DNA of 64,000 nucleotides, from contig JAICLE010000004.1 of assembly GCA_025927545.1 (NCBI GenBank), positions 1 to 64,000 on the forward strand, in the 5' to 3' direction. The notes beneath the pieces were generated by a model that was not told where the DNA came from, made no database searches, and saw only the letters and a list, made by a program, of their open reading frames with translations. The first letter of the stretch is position 1, and every line of letters begins with the position of its first letter. Source of the stretch: Gemmatimonadales bacterium (GTDB lineage: Bacteria; Gemmatimonadota; Gemmatimonadetes; Gemmatimonadales; GWC2-71-9). A program made the position numbers and the translations under genes. This document shows positions 42,832-52,020 of the stretch, piece after piece.

Positions 42832-44358
42832 TTAGCGAAGGGGACGACCGACCGCCGCCTCGAGCGCCGCGATCGCCTTGTGATAGTCGTACACCGCATT
42901 GACGTAATCACCCTCGGCACGCTGCACCGCGTTCTGGGCATCCGACAGCTCCAGCGACGTTCCCGCGCCGAGCCGGTAGCGCTCCTGCGCCAGCCGAAGC
43001 TGGTCGCGGGCCGCTTCGCGGTTGGCGGCCTGGACCGCGATCGCCTGATAGGCGGTCTGGAGGCCGAGGTAGCGGGCGTGCACGTCGCTGCGGACCTGGA
43101 GCCGCCGGGCGCGGGCGCTCTCGTCGGCGTCCGCCTCCTGCGCTCGCGCCTGCGACAGCCGGAGCGAGCGGCCGAAGCCGGTGAAGATCGGGAGCGAGAT
43201 CCGCAGGCTCGCCTGGAATGGCTGACCCGTGTAATCGAAGGGGAAGACGTTGTTCGCGTCGCGGATCTGGCGGCTCACCGGGTCGAGCAACGCCGTGCCC
43301 CCATCGGTGAGCCCGGCGGAGGCGAAGCAGTTGTCGACGACGCCGCCCAGGGCGAGCGCGCTCCGGACCTGGTTGTCGTACTGACAGGCGGCGGCCTGCT
43401 CCCGAGCGCTCCCCAGTTGCTGGTCGAGCAGGAAGCCTTCGTTGGTGAACTGCTGGGTGAACCCGCTCCAGCCCGCCTGGACCGACAGGGTAGGGAGGAA
43501 CTCGCTCTTGGCCGACCGCACGCCGTAGGAGGCCGCGGTCCGGCGGGCACGGAGTGATCGCAGCGCCGGGTTCTGCACTTCGGCGAGGGCGAGCAGCGAA
43601 TCGAGCTGGAAGGCCGGGGGCGTCACGGGGAACGAATCGCTCAGCGCGATCTGGTCCACGGGCACCGCGGGCTCGACGCCCATCCGGCGTAGAAGGTCCA
43701 GCTTGGCCTCGTTCTCCGCCTGGACCGCGCGGAGCAGCGCCACGTCGCTCTGCCCCTTGGCCACCTCCGCCTGCCGAACATCGAGCAGCGTGGCCTGGCC
43801 GACCTTGTAGCGCGCATCCGCGAGCCGCAGGAACTCCGCGTTTCGCACTACCTGCTGCCGTGCCACCGCTACCTGCGCCGTCGCCTGCAGGGTGGTGAGA
43901 TACTGGGTCTCGATCTCTACGCGGAGCGACACCCCCGCGCCGCTGATGTCCTCGTCCGTGGCGCGCTGCAGTGCCTTCTGCGTCGCGGGCGCGGTGAGCG
44001 TCCTTCCGTCCAGTTGCCACTGCAGGCTGAGGCTGTAGCCCGAGGTCACGAACGCCGAGGTCGGCCGGACGAAACCGCCCCCGAAATTGGATTGGCCCGA
44101 GCCGGTGTAGCCAAGATCGGAGCTGACGTTGAAGGAGGGGAGCAGGCTGCCGTAGGCGTTCCGGACGCCCCAGCGGGCGGGGCCGGCGTCGTTCAGCGTC
44201 TGCCGGTACGTGGGGCTGTTGGCGCGCGCCTGCCGCAGCGCCTCGTCGAGCGACAGGGTCACGGCGGGGACCGGCTGCAGGGCCGCCGTCGTGTCCTGCG
44301 CCGCCGCCAACCGGGGGCAGAACGCGAGCAGCGCGAGGAAGCCGTACGGTCGGATCAT
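42832..44358 (-). CDS. TolC-like outer-membrane efflux protein
   Basis: 508 aa with a signal peptide (MIRPYGFLALLAFCPRLAAAQ). Two OEP repeats are seen, each beginning with a helical segment (LSLDEALRQARANSPTYR, and FTGFGRSLRLSQARAQEADADESARARRLQ) and long periplasmic coiled coils. The start at 44358 is chosen for the signal peptide; an in-frame ATG 39 bases upstream gives no better one. It opens the efflux operon and provides the channel. Substrates could be antibiotics, siderophores, peptides or lipids. Confidence 0.9.
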   Translation of the reverse strand: MIRPYGFLALLAFCPRLAAAQDTTAALQPVPAVTLSLDEALRQARANSPTYRQTLNDAGPARWGVRNAYGSLLPSFNVSSDLGYTGSGQSNFGGGFVRPTSAFVTSGYSLSLQWQLDGRTLTAPATQKALQRATDEDISGAGVSLRVEIETQYLTTLQATAQVAVARQQVVRNAEFLRLADARYKVGQATLLDVRQAEVAKGQSDVALLRAVQAENEAKLDLLRRMGVEPAVPVDQIALSDSFPVTPPAFQLDSLLALAEVQNPALRSLRARRTAASYGVRSAKSEFLPTLSVQAGWSGFTQQFTNEGFLLDQQLGSAREQAAACQYDNQVRSALALGGVVDNCFASAGLTDGGTALLDPVSRQIRDANNVFPFDYTGQPFQASLRISLPIFTGFGRSLRLSQARAQEADADESARARRLQVRSDVHARYLGLQTAYQAIAVQAANREAARDQLRLAQERYRLGAGTSLELSDAQNAVQRAEGDYVNAVYDYHKAIAALEAAVGRPLR

Positions 44359-44395
44359 GGCAGGAGCCCTTTGTGGTGTGGGACGTGACCGGGCC

Positions 44396-44401
44396 ACAAT
44401 A
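44396..44401 (-). promoter_or_regulatory. Candidate -10 box of the efflux operon
   Basis: TATTGT on the minus strand lies 37 bases before the tolC-like ATG. The -35 (CTGAAA at 44421-44426, 19-base spacer) is weak. Confidence 0.4.
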
Positions 44402-44481
44402 CGGCCGATCGTCGCCAGGGTTTCAGGTTGCGACGACAGTTCGAGGTCAGGGCTGTCGGAGAACGGCTTCGGGGAAGGGAA

Positions 44482-45135
44482 TTACTCGGCGCCTGCGCGG
44501 GTGACGATCGTGTTCCGCGCGGGCAGCTCGAGCCGCTCCAGCCGACCCTTTGCATCGGTGGCCAGAGTCCCCGCGATGTCGCCGGCCAGCGAAACGCGCG
44601 AGGCTCCGCCCGCGGTGCCGGACTCCCGCCGTGCGGTGATGGTCGCCCGCCGGCCGGAGCGGGGGAAGATCGCCGTCAGCGTCCGGCCCGCGGGCGTGGC
44701 GAGCTCCGCTACCGGCATGTACAGCGAGAACACCTGATCGTCGAGCAGGACCACGTCCGGCCCGCCCGGTAGCTCCCGCCCCGACTCGGAACCCCTGGCG
44801 ACGGTGCGCACGATCAGCCGGGCGCCGGAGCCGGCGGCGAGGATGACGGTGACCGCGCCCTCGCTCTCCACGTCGAGCTGGAACTTGGCGAGGGCGGAGT
44901 CGGGCGTACGCTCGAGCGTCGCGGCGAGTCGGGTGGTCGGGCCGGTGGACGGATAGCGGGCGGCCGCGATGATGGTCGAGCCGGGCAGCCCGCGGGCGCG
45001 GGTGGGGCGAAGCGTGAACTCTTCGCGCCCGATCTCCTTGCCGCCCTGGCTGACCACCAGCTTGGTCTCCAGCGGCTCCTGCGTGCCCGTCCCGAGGAGG
45101 GGGAGCATCATCGTGAGAAGCAGTGCGCTTCGCAT
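44482..45135 (-). CDS. Secreted protein of unknown function
   Basis: 217 aa with a short signal peptide (ALLLTMMLPLLGTGTQ). The mature part is strand-rich, without cysteine, with alternating Ser/Thr/Ala strands. It reads like a periplasmic beta-structured domain. GGAG just before ATG 45135 supports this start; an in-frame ATG at 45150 gives a 5-aa longer form. It is 16 bases downstream of the creatininase gene and possibly co-transcribed. I recognise no family. Confidence 0.6.
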   Translation of the reverse strand: MRSALLLTMMLPLLGTGTQEPLETKLVVSQGGKEIGREEFTLRPTRARGLPGSTIIAAARYPSTGPTTRLAATLERTPDSALAKFQLDVESEGAVTVILAAGSGARLIVRTVARGSESGRELPGGPDVVLLDDQVFSLYMPVAELATPAGRTLTAIFPRSGRRATITARRESGTAGGASRVSLAGDIAGTLATDAKGRLERLELPARNTIVTRAGAE

Positions 45136-45151
45136 GCCGTCTCCACTCACC

Positions 45152-45871
45152 TCAGGGTCCGGTGAGGCAGCTACTGATCCGGTCGAGAATGAATCTATAC
45201 AGCAGCTCCCCCTTTTGGGCGGACGCCAGACTGGGGAATCCGATCGAGCCGGGTGAGCCCTCGGGGAGCCGGCGACTGTGCCCCGGACGGTAGCGGGCCA
45301 GCATTTCCGGCGTGATGGCGAAGTCGCGCGCGAGATCCATGCGGACGGTGTCGGGGGCCAGGAAGAGGAGCAGCGACGTGTCGAGCTCGCCCCCCTGGAT
45401 CGGCGCGCCGGGCCGCTCGAGCAGGGCCCCGAAGTCCAGGCTGAAGACGTCCATCACCTGCAGCGTGGCCTCGTCGGTCCGGACGGTGCTCAGCGCCTCG
45501 AGATGGGCCTCGCTGGCCTGAGCGGTCAGAATGATGAACTCGCGGACGCCTGCCCCCTCCTCCCAGGACTCGATAAGTTCGTTCATGACACGGTGCAGCG
45601 TGCGGCGCCGGAGCGTGGCGCCGCCCGGGAACGCGTGCGTCGGCGCGTGGACACCGTACTCCAAGGTGGGCGCCCGCAGGATCCCGAACTCCGCCGAAAG
45701 GTCGTCGGCGAGGTGCTCCACGATGATCGTGTCGCAACCGAGCGGCAGGTGGGGGCCATGCTGCTCGGTGGTGCCGACGGGCACCACCATCCCGGGGCGC
45801 TCCTTCAGCCGCTCGCGCACCGCGCCCGGAGTCATCTCCTTTATCCGCCAGGGACGTCCCGCTTGAGTCAT
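45152..45871 (-). CDS. Creatininase-family amidohydrolase
   Basis: A 239-aa metal-dependent cyclic amide hydrolase of the creatininase/MftE/ArfB fold. The motif VPVGTTEQHGPHLPLGCDT supplies the Glu, His and Asp metal ligands. Further ligands lie in ILTAQASEAH, which replaces the usual GNGGH and is noteworthy, and in GGELDTSLLL. The second motif is degenerate, so the activity may differ from creatininase. The start overlaps the 5' region of the divergent NtrY-like kinase, so both share a very short promoter space. Confidence 0.75.
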   Translation of the reverse strand: MTQAGRPWRIKEMTPGAVRERLKERPGMVVPVGTTEQHGPHLPLGCDTIIVEHLADDLSAEFGILRAPTLEYGVHAPTHAFPGGATLRRRTLHRVMNELIESWEEGAGVREFIILTAQASEAHLEALSTVRTDEATLQVMDVFSLDFGALLERPGAPIQGGELDTSLLLFLAPDTVRMDLARDFAITPEMLARYRPGHSRRLPEGSPGSIGFPSLASAQKGELLYRFILDRISSCLTGP

Positions 45872-45889
45872 CGCGCGTGGTCGTGGGTG

Positions 45890-48800
45890 ATGGTGGTGAT
45901 GGCACTGGTCGCCGCCTCGGCCGAATGGCTGCGCCGCCCCGCCTGGGGCTGGGTCGTGGCTGTGGCGCTCGCGCTGGCCGCCGTGCTGCCGCTTCTCCGC
46001 CCGCTCTCCGGGCGGTGGCGCGGCGCGCTGGCGGGGGCGCTCGCCGGGCTGCTCGTCGCGATGGTCGTTTCGGAGTGGCGCCTCTCGGCCATCGAGCACC
46101 ACTGGCCCGACCAGCGCGCGCGGCGGGTCGAGGCGGCCTCCCACCGGCTCTCGGGTGATCTCCACGCCGCCTTCCGCCGGGCCGAACGGCTGGCACAGGC
46201 CGCCGCGTCCACCGGCGATACCGACCGCGAGGCCGCCTTCGCGGTGCTCGACCGGTTGATCCCCCGCGGCGGCCCCGAGATGAGCGTCGTCATCCTCGAC
46301 GCGCACGGGCTCCCCTGGGCGTGGGCGGGCCGGCACCGGCTTCCACCCAGCGCGCTCAGCGATTCGATCGGTTCGCGGGCGACTGGATATTACGTCGAGC
46401 TCGAGGCCAGGCGCCACACCGGGGACGGCCGGCTCGCGGTGGCCGGCGTGCTCATCTGGGCACACCCGGCTGTTCCGGACGGCGGCCGGAGCCTCGCCGA
46501 GCTCTTCCGGCGGCGCACCGAGGTGGGCCTCACCGTCTATCCGCCGGGCGCCGCACCGGACAGCGCCGACGTCTTCGACTACGAGGAGCCCACTACGGCG
46601 GGCCCGCGCCTCCTATTCAGCGTGCGGCCGGTCCCGCCGGAGCAGGGGGCTGCCAAGGAACTGGCGTACCGGCGCGGCAGTCTGGCGGTCACGTGGCTGC
46701 TGCTCGCGGTGCTCGGGCTGGCGCTCGGAGCGGAGCGGCGGCCGGCGGAGCGCGTGGCCCTGCTCGCCGCGCTGGTGTGGCTCGCCGTGCGGGCCCCGGT
46801 CGGCCAGGCGCTCGGCCTGCAGCCGCTCTTCTCACCCGCGACGTTCTTCCGGCCGCTGCTCGGCCCGCTGTCCGGCTCGGCCGGCGTGCTGGCGCTCGCG
46901 TCCACGCTGCTCACGATCGGCGGCGTGTGGCTCTGGCGCCTGCAATTGCCGCGGCGGTGGCCGGGGATCGCACTGGGCGGCGCCCTGCTGCTCACGTCGC
47001 CCTACCTGATCAGCAGCCTGGGGCGCGGCATCACCCCACCGGCCGATGGCGTCTCGATCGGGCTGTGGTTGAGCTGGCAGCTCGCGCTGATGGTCGCCGC
47101 CGCCGCGCTCATCGTGCCGACGGCCGCGCTCTTCCGGGGCACGGCCCGCGATCGCCGGCGCTGGGGCCACATCGCGCTTGGCGTCGGCATCGCGCTCGCG
47201 GCGTCCGTCATCGGCGTGGCCGTCTGGAGCCCGCGCGGCGGCTGGCCCGGCTGGTACACGTTTCTCTGGACGCCGGCGCTCCTGCTGGTCACGTTGCCGG
47301 CCCCGCGCTGGGCGACGATTACCGGCATCGCGCTGGTGGCGGGGAGCGCGTCCGCGCTGGTGACCTGGGGCGCGGAGCTGGCCGGGCGGATCCAGGTGGC
47401 GCAGCGCGACGTTGCCCGCCTCGGAAACGAGCCGGATCCGCTCGCGGTCCCGCTGCTCGAACGGTTCGGCGAAGCCGTCCGCCGGAGCCCGCCACCCGCC
47501 ACGGCGTCCGAGATGTACGCGCTCTGGCGCGGGTCGGCGCTGGGCACGCAGCAGTATCCGACGTCGCTCGCGCTGTGGTCGCCCCGCGGCGCGCTGCTCG
47601 ACGAGCTCGCGCTCGATTCGCTCGACCTGCCGCCCTCGCTGCTCTCGAGCATGGTGCAGCGGCTGGGCCCGGCCGACACTCTGCAGCTCGTGCAGACGCT
47701 CCGGGTCCCGGGCATCCACTATGTGCTCGTGGTGCGCGTCTCACCCGAGGAGGTCATGACGGCGGCCATCGGGCCACGGTCCGAGCTCGTGCTTCCGGGA
47801 AGGGTGGGGCGTTTGCTCGATCCCGGGAGCCCGCAATCGCCGCTCTACCGGCTCACGCTCAGTCCGCCGGCGGATCCGTCGGCCGCGGTGCCGGTTCCAC
47901 GCTGGCGGCGCGAGGGGTGGTCGGTGCGAAACGAGTACCCGCTCGAGCTGCCGGGCGGCCGGCGCACGGTGCACGTGGCCATCGACCTGCGGGGCCCGCT
48001 CCCGCTCTTCGTTCGCGCCGTGCTGGTCGTGCTGCTGGACGCGGCCGTGCTCGCGCTGCTGTGGTTCGTGGCCGAGCTGATCGCCGGTGCCCGGCTCCGA
48101 CGGCCGCGGTGGCGCAGCCTCATTCGCTCGTTCCGGATCCGGCTGGCGGTCACCCTGGGCGCCTTCTTCCTGGTGCCGGCCATCGGTTTCACCGCCTGGA
48201 GCTTCGCCCGCCTGGCCCAGGAGGTCCAGCGCAGCCGCGACCTGCTCATCACCCAGACGTTGCGCGACGCGGTCCTCACCGCGGGGGAACTGGTCCGGGG
48301 CGGCAGCCCCGCGCCCGATGAGCGGCTGCGCGAGCTGAGCCGGCGGATCGACGCCGACCTGGCCCTCTACCTCGGCGGCCGCCTGGCGGGAACCAGCACG
48401 CAGGTCCTGGAAGACCTCGGCGTCATGCCGCAGCTCATGGATCCGGAGGCGTACACCGCCCTCGCCCTCGGCGGAGACCTGGAGATCACGCGCGACGGCT
48501 CGATCCCGGCGCTCGCGGAGCGGGTGGGCTACCGGGTTCTCCAGCCCGGGAGCCCGACCGACATCAGCGTGCTCGCTACGCCGCAGCTCGCCGACGACTC
48601 GTCGCTCGCCGTGCGGCAGCTCGATCTCGCGCTCGTGCTCCTCCTCACGACCCTGATCGGTGTCGCGGCGGCGGTGGTGGGCGCCCAGCGAGCCTCGCGC
48701 GCGCTCTCGCGTCCCGTCGCCGAGCTCCGCCGCTCGGCGCTCGCCCTCGGCCGCGGGCAGCCCATGCCCGCACACGCGGGCAGTCCGCCGCTGGAATTCG

Positions 48801-49846
48801 AGCCCGTGTTCGGTGCCTTCGAACGGATGGCGGCGGATATCCGTTCCAGCCAGCACGCTCTGGAGGAAGCGCGGCGACGCACCGCCGCGGTGCTCGGCAC
48901 CGTCGCCACCGGCGTGGTCGGCATCGACCCGGCGGGCCGGGTGCTGATCGCCAATCGTCAGGCCGTAGATCTCCTCGGCGCCGAGCTCGAGGAGGGCGCC
49001 CCGTTCTTCGATCGGCTCGATCCCGAGTGGGAACCGTTCGCCGTGGCGGTGCGGCGGTTCCTGGACGAGCCCTCGGCGGAGGCCGCGGCCGAGCTCGAGA
49101 CCGGCGGCCGCCGGATCTCCTTCCAGCTCGCATCGCTCGGTCCCGACGTGCAGGGCGTTGTCATCGCGCTCAACGACGTGACCGACGTGTCACGTGCCGA
49201 GCGGGTGCTCGCGTGGGGCGAGATGGCCCGTCAGGTAGCCCACGAGATCAAGAACCCGCTCACCCCCATGCGGCTCGGGATGCAGCACCTGCAGCGGGTC
49301 TATCGGGATCAGCGCACGGATTTCGACGCGGTGCTCGAGGAGACCGCCGCGCGCGTGTTGGGGGAGATCGAGCGGTTGGACACCATCGCGCGCGCCTTCA
49401 GCCGGTTCGCTGCTCCGGCCGGCGACCTTCAGCCGCTCCGCCGGATCGACCTCGCCCCGGCCGTAGGCGAGGTGGTGCAGCTCTACCGGCTGGCCGAGGA
49501 GAGTTGTGACGTGCGGCTCATCAGCCGCCCGGGGGCGTACGGCGCGGCACGGCCCGACGAAGTGAAGGAGGTGGTGGTGAACCTGCTGGAGAATGCGCGG
49601 AACGCCGGGGCCCGCGTGGTGGAGGTAACGGTCGCGCCGAACCGCATCACCGTGGCCGACGACGGCTCGGGGATTCCGGCGGACCTCCTCCCGCGCATCT
49701 TCGAGCCGCGCTTCTCGACCACCACGAGCGGGTCGGGGCTGGGGCTGGCGATCGTGCGACGGCTGGTGGAGGGATGGGGCGGAAGTGTCGAGGTCGAGAG
49801 CGAAGTCGGCCGCGGCACCACCGTCGTGGTGGCCCTGCCGGCCTAG
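45890..49846 (+). CDS. Very large NtrY-like sensor histidine kinase
   Basis: About 1318 aa. The N-terminal two thirds hold many membrane helices and two extracytoplasmic segments: helices near 1-60, a first sensor to about 250, a block of helices about 265-500, a second sensor to about 700, then helices near 710 and 755. A HAMP-like segment is followed by a PAS domain (AVLGTVATGVVGIDPAGRVLIANRQ), the H-box HEIKNPLTPMRL with His1118, the N box LLENARNAG and the G boxes ADDGSGIP and GSGLGLAIVRRL. The start is uncertain (GTG 45887, or TTG 45863 inside the divergent creatininase start). The NtrX-like gene at 57629 is a likely partner. Confidence 0.85.
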   Translation: MVVMALVAASAEWLRRPAWGWVVAVALALAAVLPLLRPLSGRWRGALAGALAGLLVAMVVSEWRLSAIEHHWPDQRARRVEAASHRLSGDLHAAFRRAERLAQAAASTGDTDREAAFAVLDRLIPRGGPEMSVVILDAHGLPWAWAGRHRLPPSALSDSIGSRATGYYVELEARRHTGDGRLAVAGVLIWAHPAVPDGGRSLAELFRRRTEVGLTVYPPGAAPDSADVFDYEEPTTAGPRLLFSVRPVPPEQGAAKELAYRRGSLAVTWLLLAVLGLALGAERRPAERVALLAALVWLAVRAPVGQALGLQPLFSPATFFRPLLGPLSGSAGVLALASTLLTIGGVWLWRLQLPRRWPGIALGGALLLTSPYLISSLGRGITPPADGVSIGLWLSWQLALMVAAAALIVPTAALFRGTARDRRRWGHIALGVGIALAASVIGVAVWSPRGGWPGWYTFLWTPALLLVTLPAPRWATITGIALVAGSASALVTWGAELAGRIQVAQRDVARLGNEPDPLAVPLLERFGEAVRRSPPPATASEMYALWRGSALGTQQYPTSLALWSPRGALLDELALDSLDLPPSLLSSMVQRLGPADTLQLVQTLRVPGIHYVLVVRVSPEEVMTAAIGPRSELVLPGRVGRLLDPGSPQSPLYRLTLSPPADPSAAVPVPRWRREGWSVRNEYPLELPGGRRTVHVAIDLRGPLPLFVRAVLVVLLDAAVLALLWFVAELIAGARLRRPRWRSLIRSFRIRLAVTLGAFFLVPAIGFTAWSFARLAQEVQRSRDLLITQTLRDAVLTAGELVRGGSPAPDERLRELSRRIDADLALYLGGRLAGTSTQVLEDLGVMPQLMDPEAYTALALGGDLEITRDGSIPALAERVGYRVLQPGSPTDISVLATPQLADDSSLAVRQLDLALVLLLTTLIGVAAAVVGAQRASRALSRPVAELRRSALALGRGQPMPAHAGSPPLEFEPVFGAFERMAADIRSSQHALEEARRRTAAVLGTVATGVVGIDPAGRVLIANRQAVDLLGAELEEGAPFFDRLDPEWEPFAVAVRRFLDEPSAEAAAELETGGRRISFQLASLGPDVQGVVIALNDVTDVSRAERVLAWGEMARQVAHEIKNPLTPMRLGMQHLQRVYRDQRTDFDAVLEETAARVLGEIERLDTIARAFSRFAAPAGDLQPLRRIDLAPAVGEVVQLYRLAEESCDVRLISRPGAYGAARPDEVKEVVVNLLENARNAGARVVEVTVAPNRITVADDGSGIPADLLPRIFEPRFSTTTSGSGLGLAIVRRLVEGWGGSVEVESEVGRGTTVVVALPA

Positions 49847-49853
49847 CGGGCCG

Positions 49854-51431
49854 TTACCTGATGCGGCCCGAGAGCTGGACCTTCATGGCGGCGGTGAGTG
49901 CCTCATCCTGGGTGCGAACGCCCCGGAGAACCTGGAGCGCAGCCTGAAGCTGGCGGTCGGTCCGGGCCTTCCGACGGAGCAGCGAGTCGCTGCCGAAGAA
50001 TGCCCGCGCCAGCTCGTCACCGAGTTGGGCCGCGACGAAGTCGCCGGCCGCATCATAGGTGTTCCGGTCGATATGGACGCCCGCCTCTTCCATCCGCGCG
50101 AACAGAGTGTCGCGCCGTTCCGGCGTCAGCGCCGGGGCCTTGGGCGGCTCGACCTGCTCGGCGCGGAGCTCGGCGGCGTACCCGGCGAGCACGTCGCGGA
50201 AGCGGTTCATATCGGGCCCGAGCCGCGCGGCCAGGAGACGTTCCCCGTCCGAGCGGCTGGTGGCGCGCACGAGCAGGTCGGGGAGGATGCCGCTGGCGTC
50301 GGGGACGACCCGGCCACGCGAGCTGTAGAATACCCGTGGCCGGGTGGACGGAATCCGGTTGCCGGGTCCGCCGGCGCTGTCCGGCCGCGGCCGCTGGACC
50401 GAGCGTCCGCTCGGCGTGTACCACCGGGCGGTGGTCAGCTTGATGGCCACCTCATCGCCGATCGGATACGTCGTCTGGAGCACGCCTTTGCCGTAGGTCG
50501 GCGAGCCGACGATGACCGCGCGGTCGTGGTCCTGCAACGCTCCGGCGATCAGCTCGGCCGAGCTGGCCGTGCCGCGGTTCACGAGCACCGCCAGGCGCAG
50601 ATCGTCCCAGCCCCCCGGAGTGTGGGCCAGGTAGGTCTTCCGTGCGCGCGACGACCGGCCGATCGAGGTCGCCACGGTGTCGCCGGGCTGGAGGAAGAGT
50701 CCCGCTGCGGCCACACCCTCGCGGATCAGACCGCCGGGATCGGACCGGAGATCGAGCACGAGAGAGGTCATGCCCTCGCTCACGAGTGTATCCACCGCGG
50801 CTCGGAGCTCGTCGGCGGCACCTTGGCTCATCCGGCGGAGGATGATGTAGCCCACCTTGTCGGTCAGCATGACCCCGCGCGACGCGGCCGGGATGTGGAC
50901 CTCGGTGCGGGTGAGTTGGCGGACGACAGGCTGTGCCGCCCCCCGTGGGCGGATGACCAGCGTCACGGTCGGCGTCGTCCCCTGCCGGAGCACCTCGTCC
51001 ACCCGCTCGGGCGACCAGCCGGTCGTGTTCCGGCCGTCGATGCTGAGCACCTCGTCGCCCGGCGCGATGACGCTCCCGCCCGCGCGGCCCTCCCAGCCCG
51101 ACTCCGACGGGCCGCGCTCGAGGTCGATTTCCGTCCCGGCCATCTGGCGCTGGTACTCGCGGTATGCGTCCCTGATCAGCAGCTCGGCGTAGGGATCGTG
51201 CAGCGAGCCGACCAGGGCGCCCGCCGCGCGCTGGTAGAGGTCGCCTTCGCCGAGCGAATCGATGTAGTGCTGATGGATGGCGCCGACCACGCCTTCGAAC
51301 AGCCGGGCCTGCTCGTAGATGCCGCCTTCGGCGGCCGGCCGGGGCCGGAGCAGCCAGCCACCACTCAGGAACGTGACAACCAGAATCGAGGCGAGCGCGG
51401 CCCACCGGGCCCGGGGGACGGATCGCATCAT
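49854..51431 (-). CDS. CtpA-type S41 carboxyl-terminal processing protease
   Basis: 525 aa with an uncleaved signal or membrane anchor (residues 11-28), an N-terminal helical domain, a shortened PDZ-like segment (about 100-165), the S41 catalytic core and a C-terminal helical extension. Ser290 (NRGTASSAEL) and Lys315 (TYGKGVLQT) form the Ser-Lys dyad with the expected spacing of 25. The PDZ lacks the usual hydrophobic groove strand before PGDEVLSIDG. It degrades or trims envelope proteins. It converges with the NtrY-like gene with 7 bases between stops. Confidence 0.9.
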   Translation of the reverse strand: MMRSVPRARWAALASILVVTFLSGGWLLRPRPAAEGGIYEQARLFEGVVGAIHQHYIDSLGEGDLYQRAAGALVGSLHDPYAELLIRDAYREYQRQMAGTEIDLERGPSESGWEGRAGGSVIAPGDEVLSIDGRNTTGWSPERVDEVLRQGTTPTVTLVIRPRGAAQPVVRQLTRTEVHIPAASRGVMLTDKVGYIILRRMSQGAADELRAAVDTLVSEGMTSLVLDLRSDPGGLIREGVAAAGLFLQPGDTVATSIGRSSRARKTYLAHTPGGWDDLRLAVLVNRGTASSAELIAGALQDHDRAVIVGSPTYGKGVLQTTYPIGDEVAIKLTTARWYTPSGRSVQRPRPDSAGGPGNRIPSTRPRVFYSSRGRVVPDASGILPDLLVRATSRSDGERLLAARLGPDMNRFRDVLAGYAAELRAEQVEPPKAPALTPERRDTLFARMEEAGVHIDRNTYDAAGDFVAAQLGDELARAFFGSDSLLRRKARTDRQLQAALQVLRGVRTQDEALTAAMKVQLSGRIR

Positions 51432-51454
51432 CGTCGCCGGCTCCCGCAGGCCGC

Positions 51455-51910
51455 TCAGCGGCCCTGAGGATTGGTGGGGTCCACCCGCATCGTCGAATCC
51501 CGCCAGACGTCGACGGAGGCCAGGTGGCACGCGTCGACGAACTGCCTCGTGGGATGCGACCCGCGCTGCAGCAGCGCGTGGAGCATCTCGTGCCGCACCA
51601 GCCACTCCTCACCCAGGGCGTTGGCCGGGAGGTAGATCCGGTTGCCCTGCCGCACCCACCAGCCATGGGCCACCGTGCCGTTCAGTCCGATGGCGCCGTT
51701 CGGCGCGTCCACCGCGTAGAAGGTGACCTCGCTCATGTCGGCCTTGCGCCCGGAGCATGCCTCGGTCTTGCGCCACCAGTCGCTGTAGAGCTCGAGCGTC
51801 GGCACCTCCCAGGCACGCTCGACCGGCGCCAACGGGGCGCCGGCCGCCCGCGGCACGGCACACCCCATGGTCGAGGAGAGCAGCATCATTCCCGCGATGA
51901 ACCGGCGCAT
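51455..51910 (-). CDS. Lipoprotein with HExxH metallopeptidase-like motif
   Basis: 151 aa. The signal peptide ends in a lipobox-like STMGC (Cys17). The motif HEMLH (His107, Glu108, His111) with a downstream His119 resembles the zinc site of minimal gluzincin-like peptidases. Two further cysteines (EACSG and DACHLA) may form a disulfide. AGGAGC lies 6 bases before ATG 51910. It is 23 bases upstream of the CtpA-type protease on the same strand, so two envelope proteases may be one unit. Confidence 0.72.
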   Translation of the reverse strand: MRRFIAGMMLLSSTMGCAVPRAAGAPLAPVERAWEVPTLELYSDWWRKTEACSGRKADMSEVTFYAVDAPNGAIGLNGTVAHGWWVRQGNRIYLPANALGEEWLVRHEMLHALLQRGSHPTRQFVDACHLASVDVWRDSTMRVDPTNPQGR

Positions 51911-52020
51911 CCAGCAGCTCCTGTGGTGAACGCGTGTCGGGGGACCGGACGGCGGGCGCGGGGTCCGCGCGCCGTCGGGGTGGTACGGTAACGTCTGAGG
52001 AACCTCACCAGGTGCCCCGC

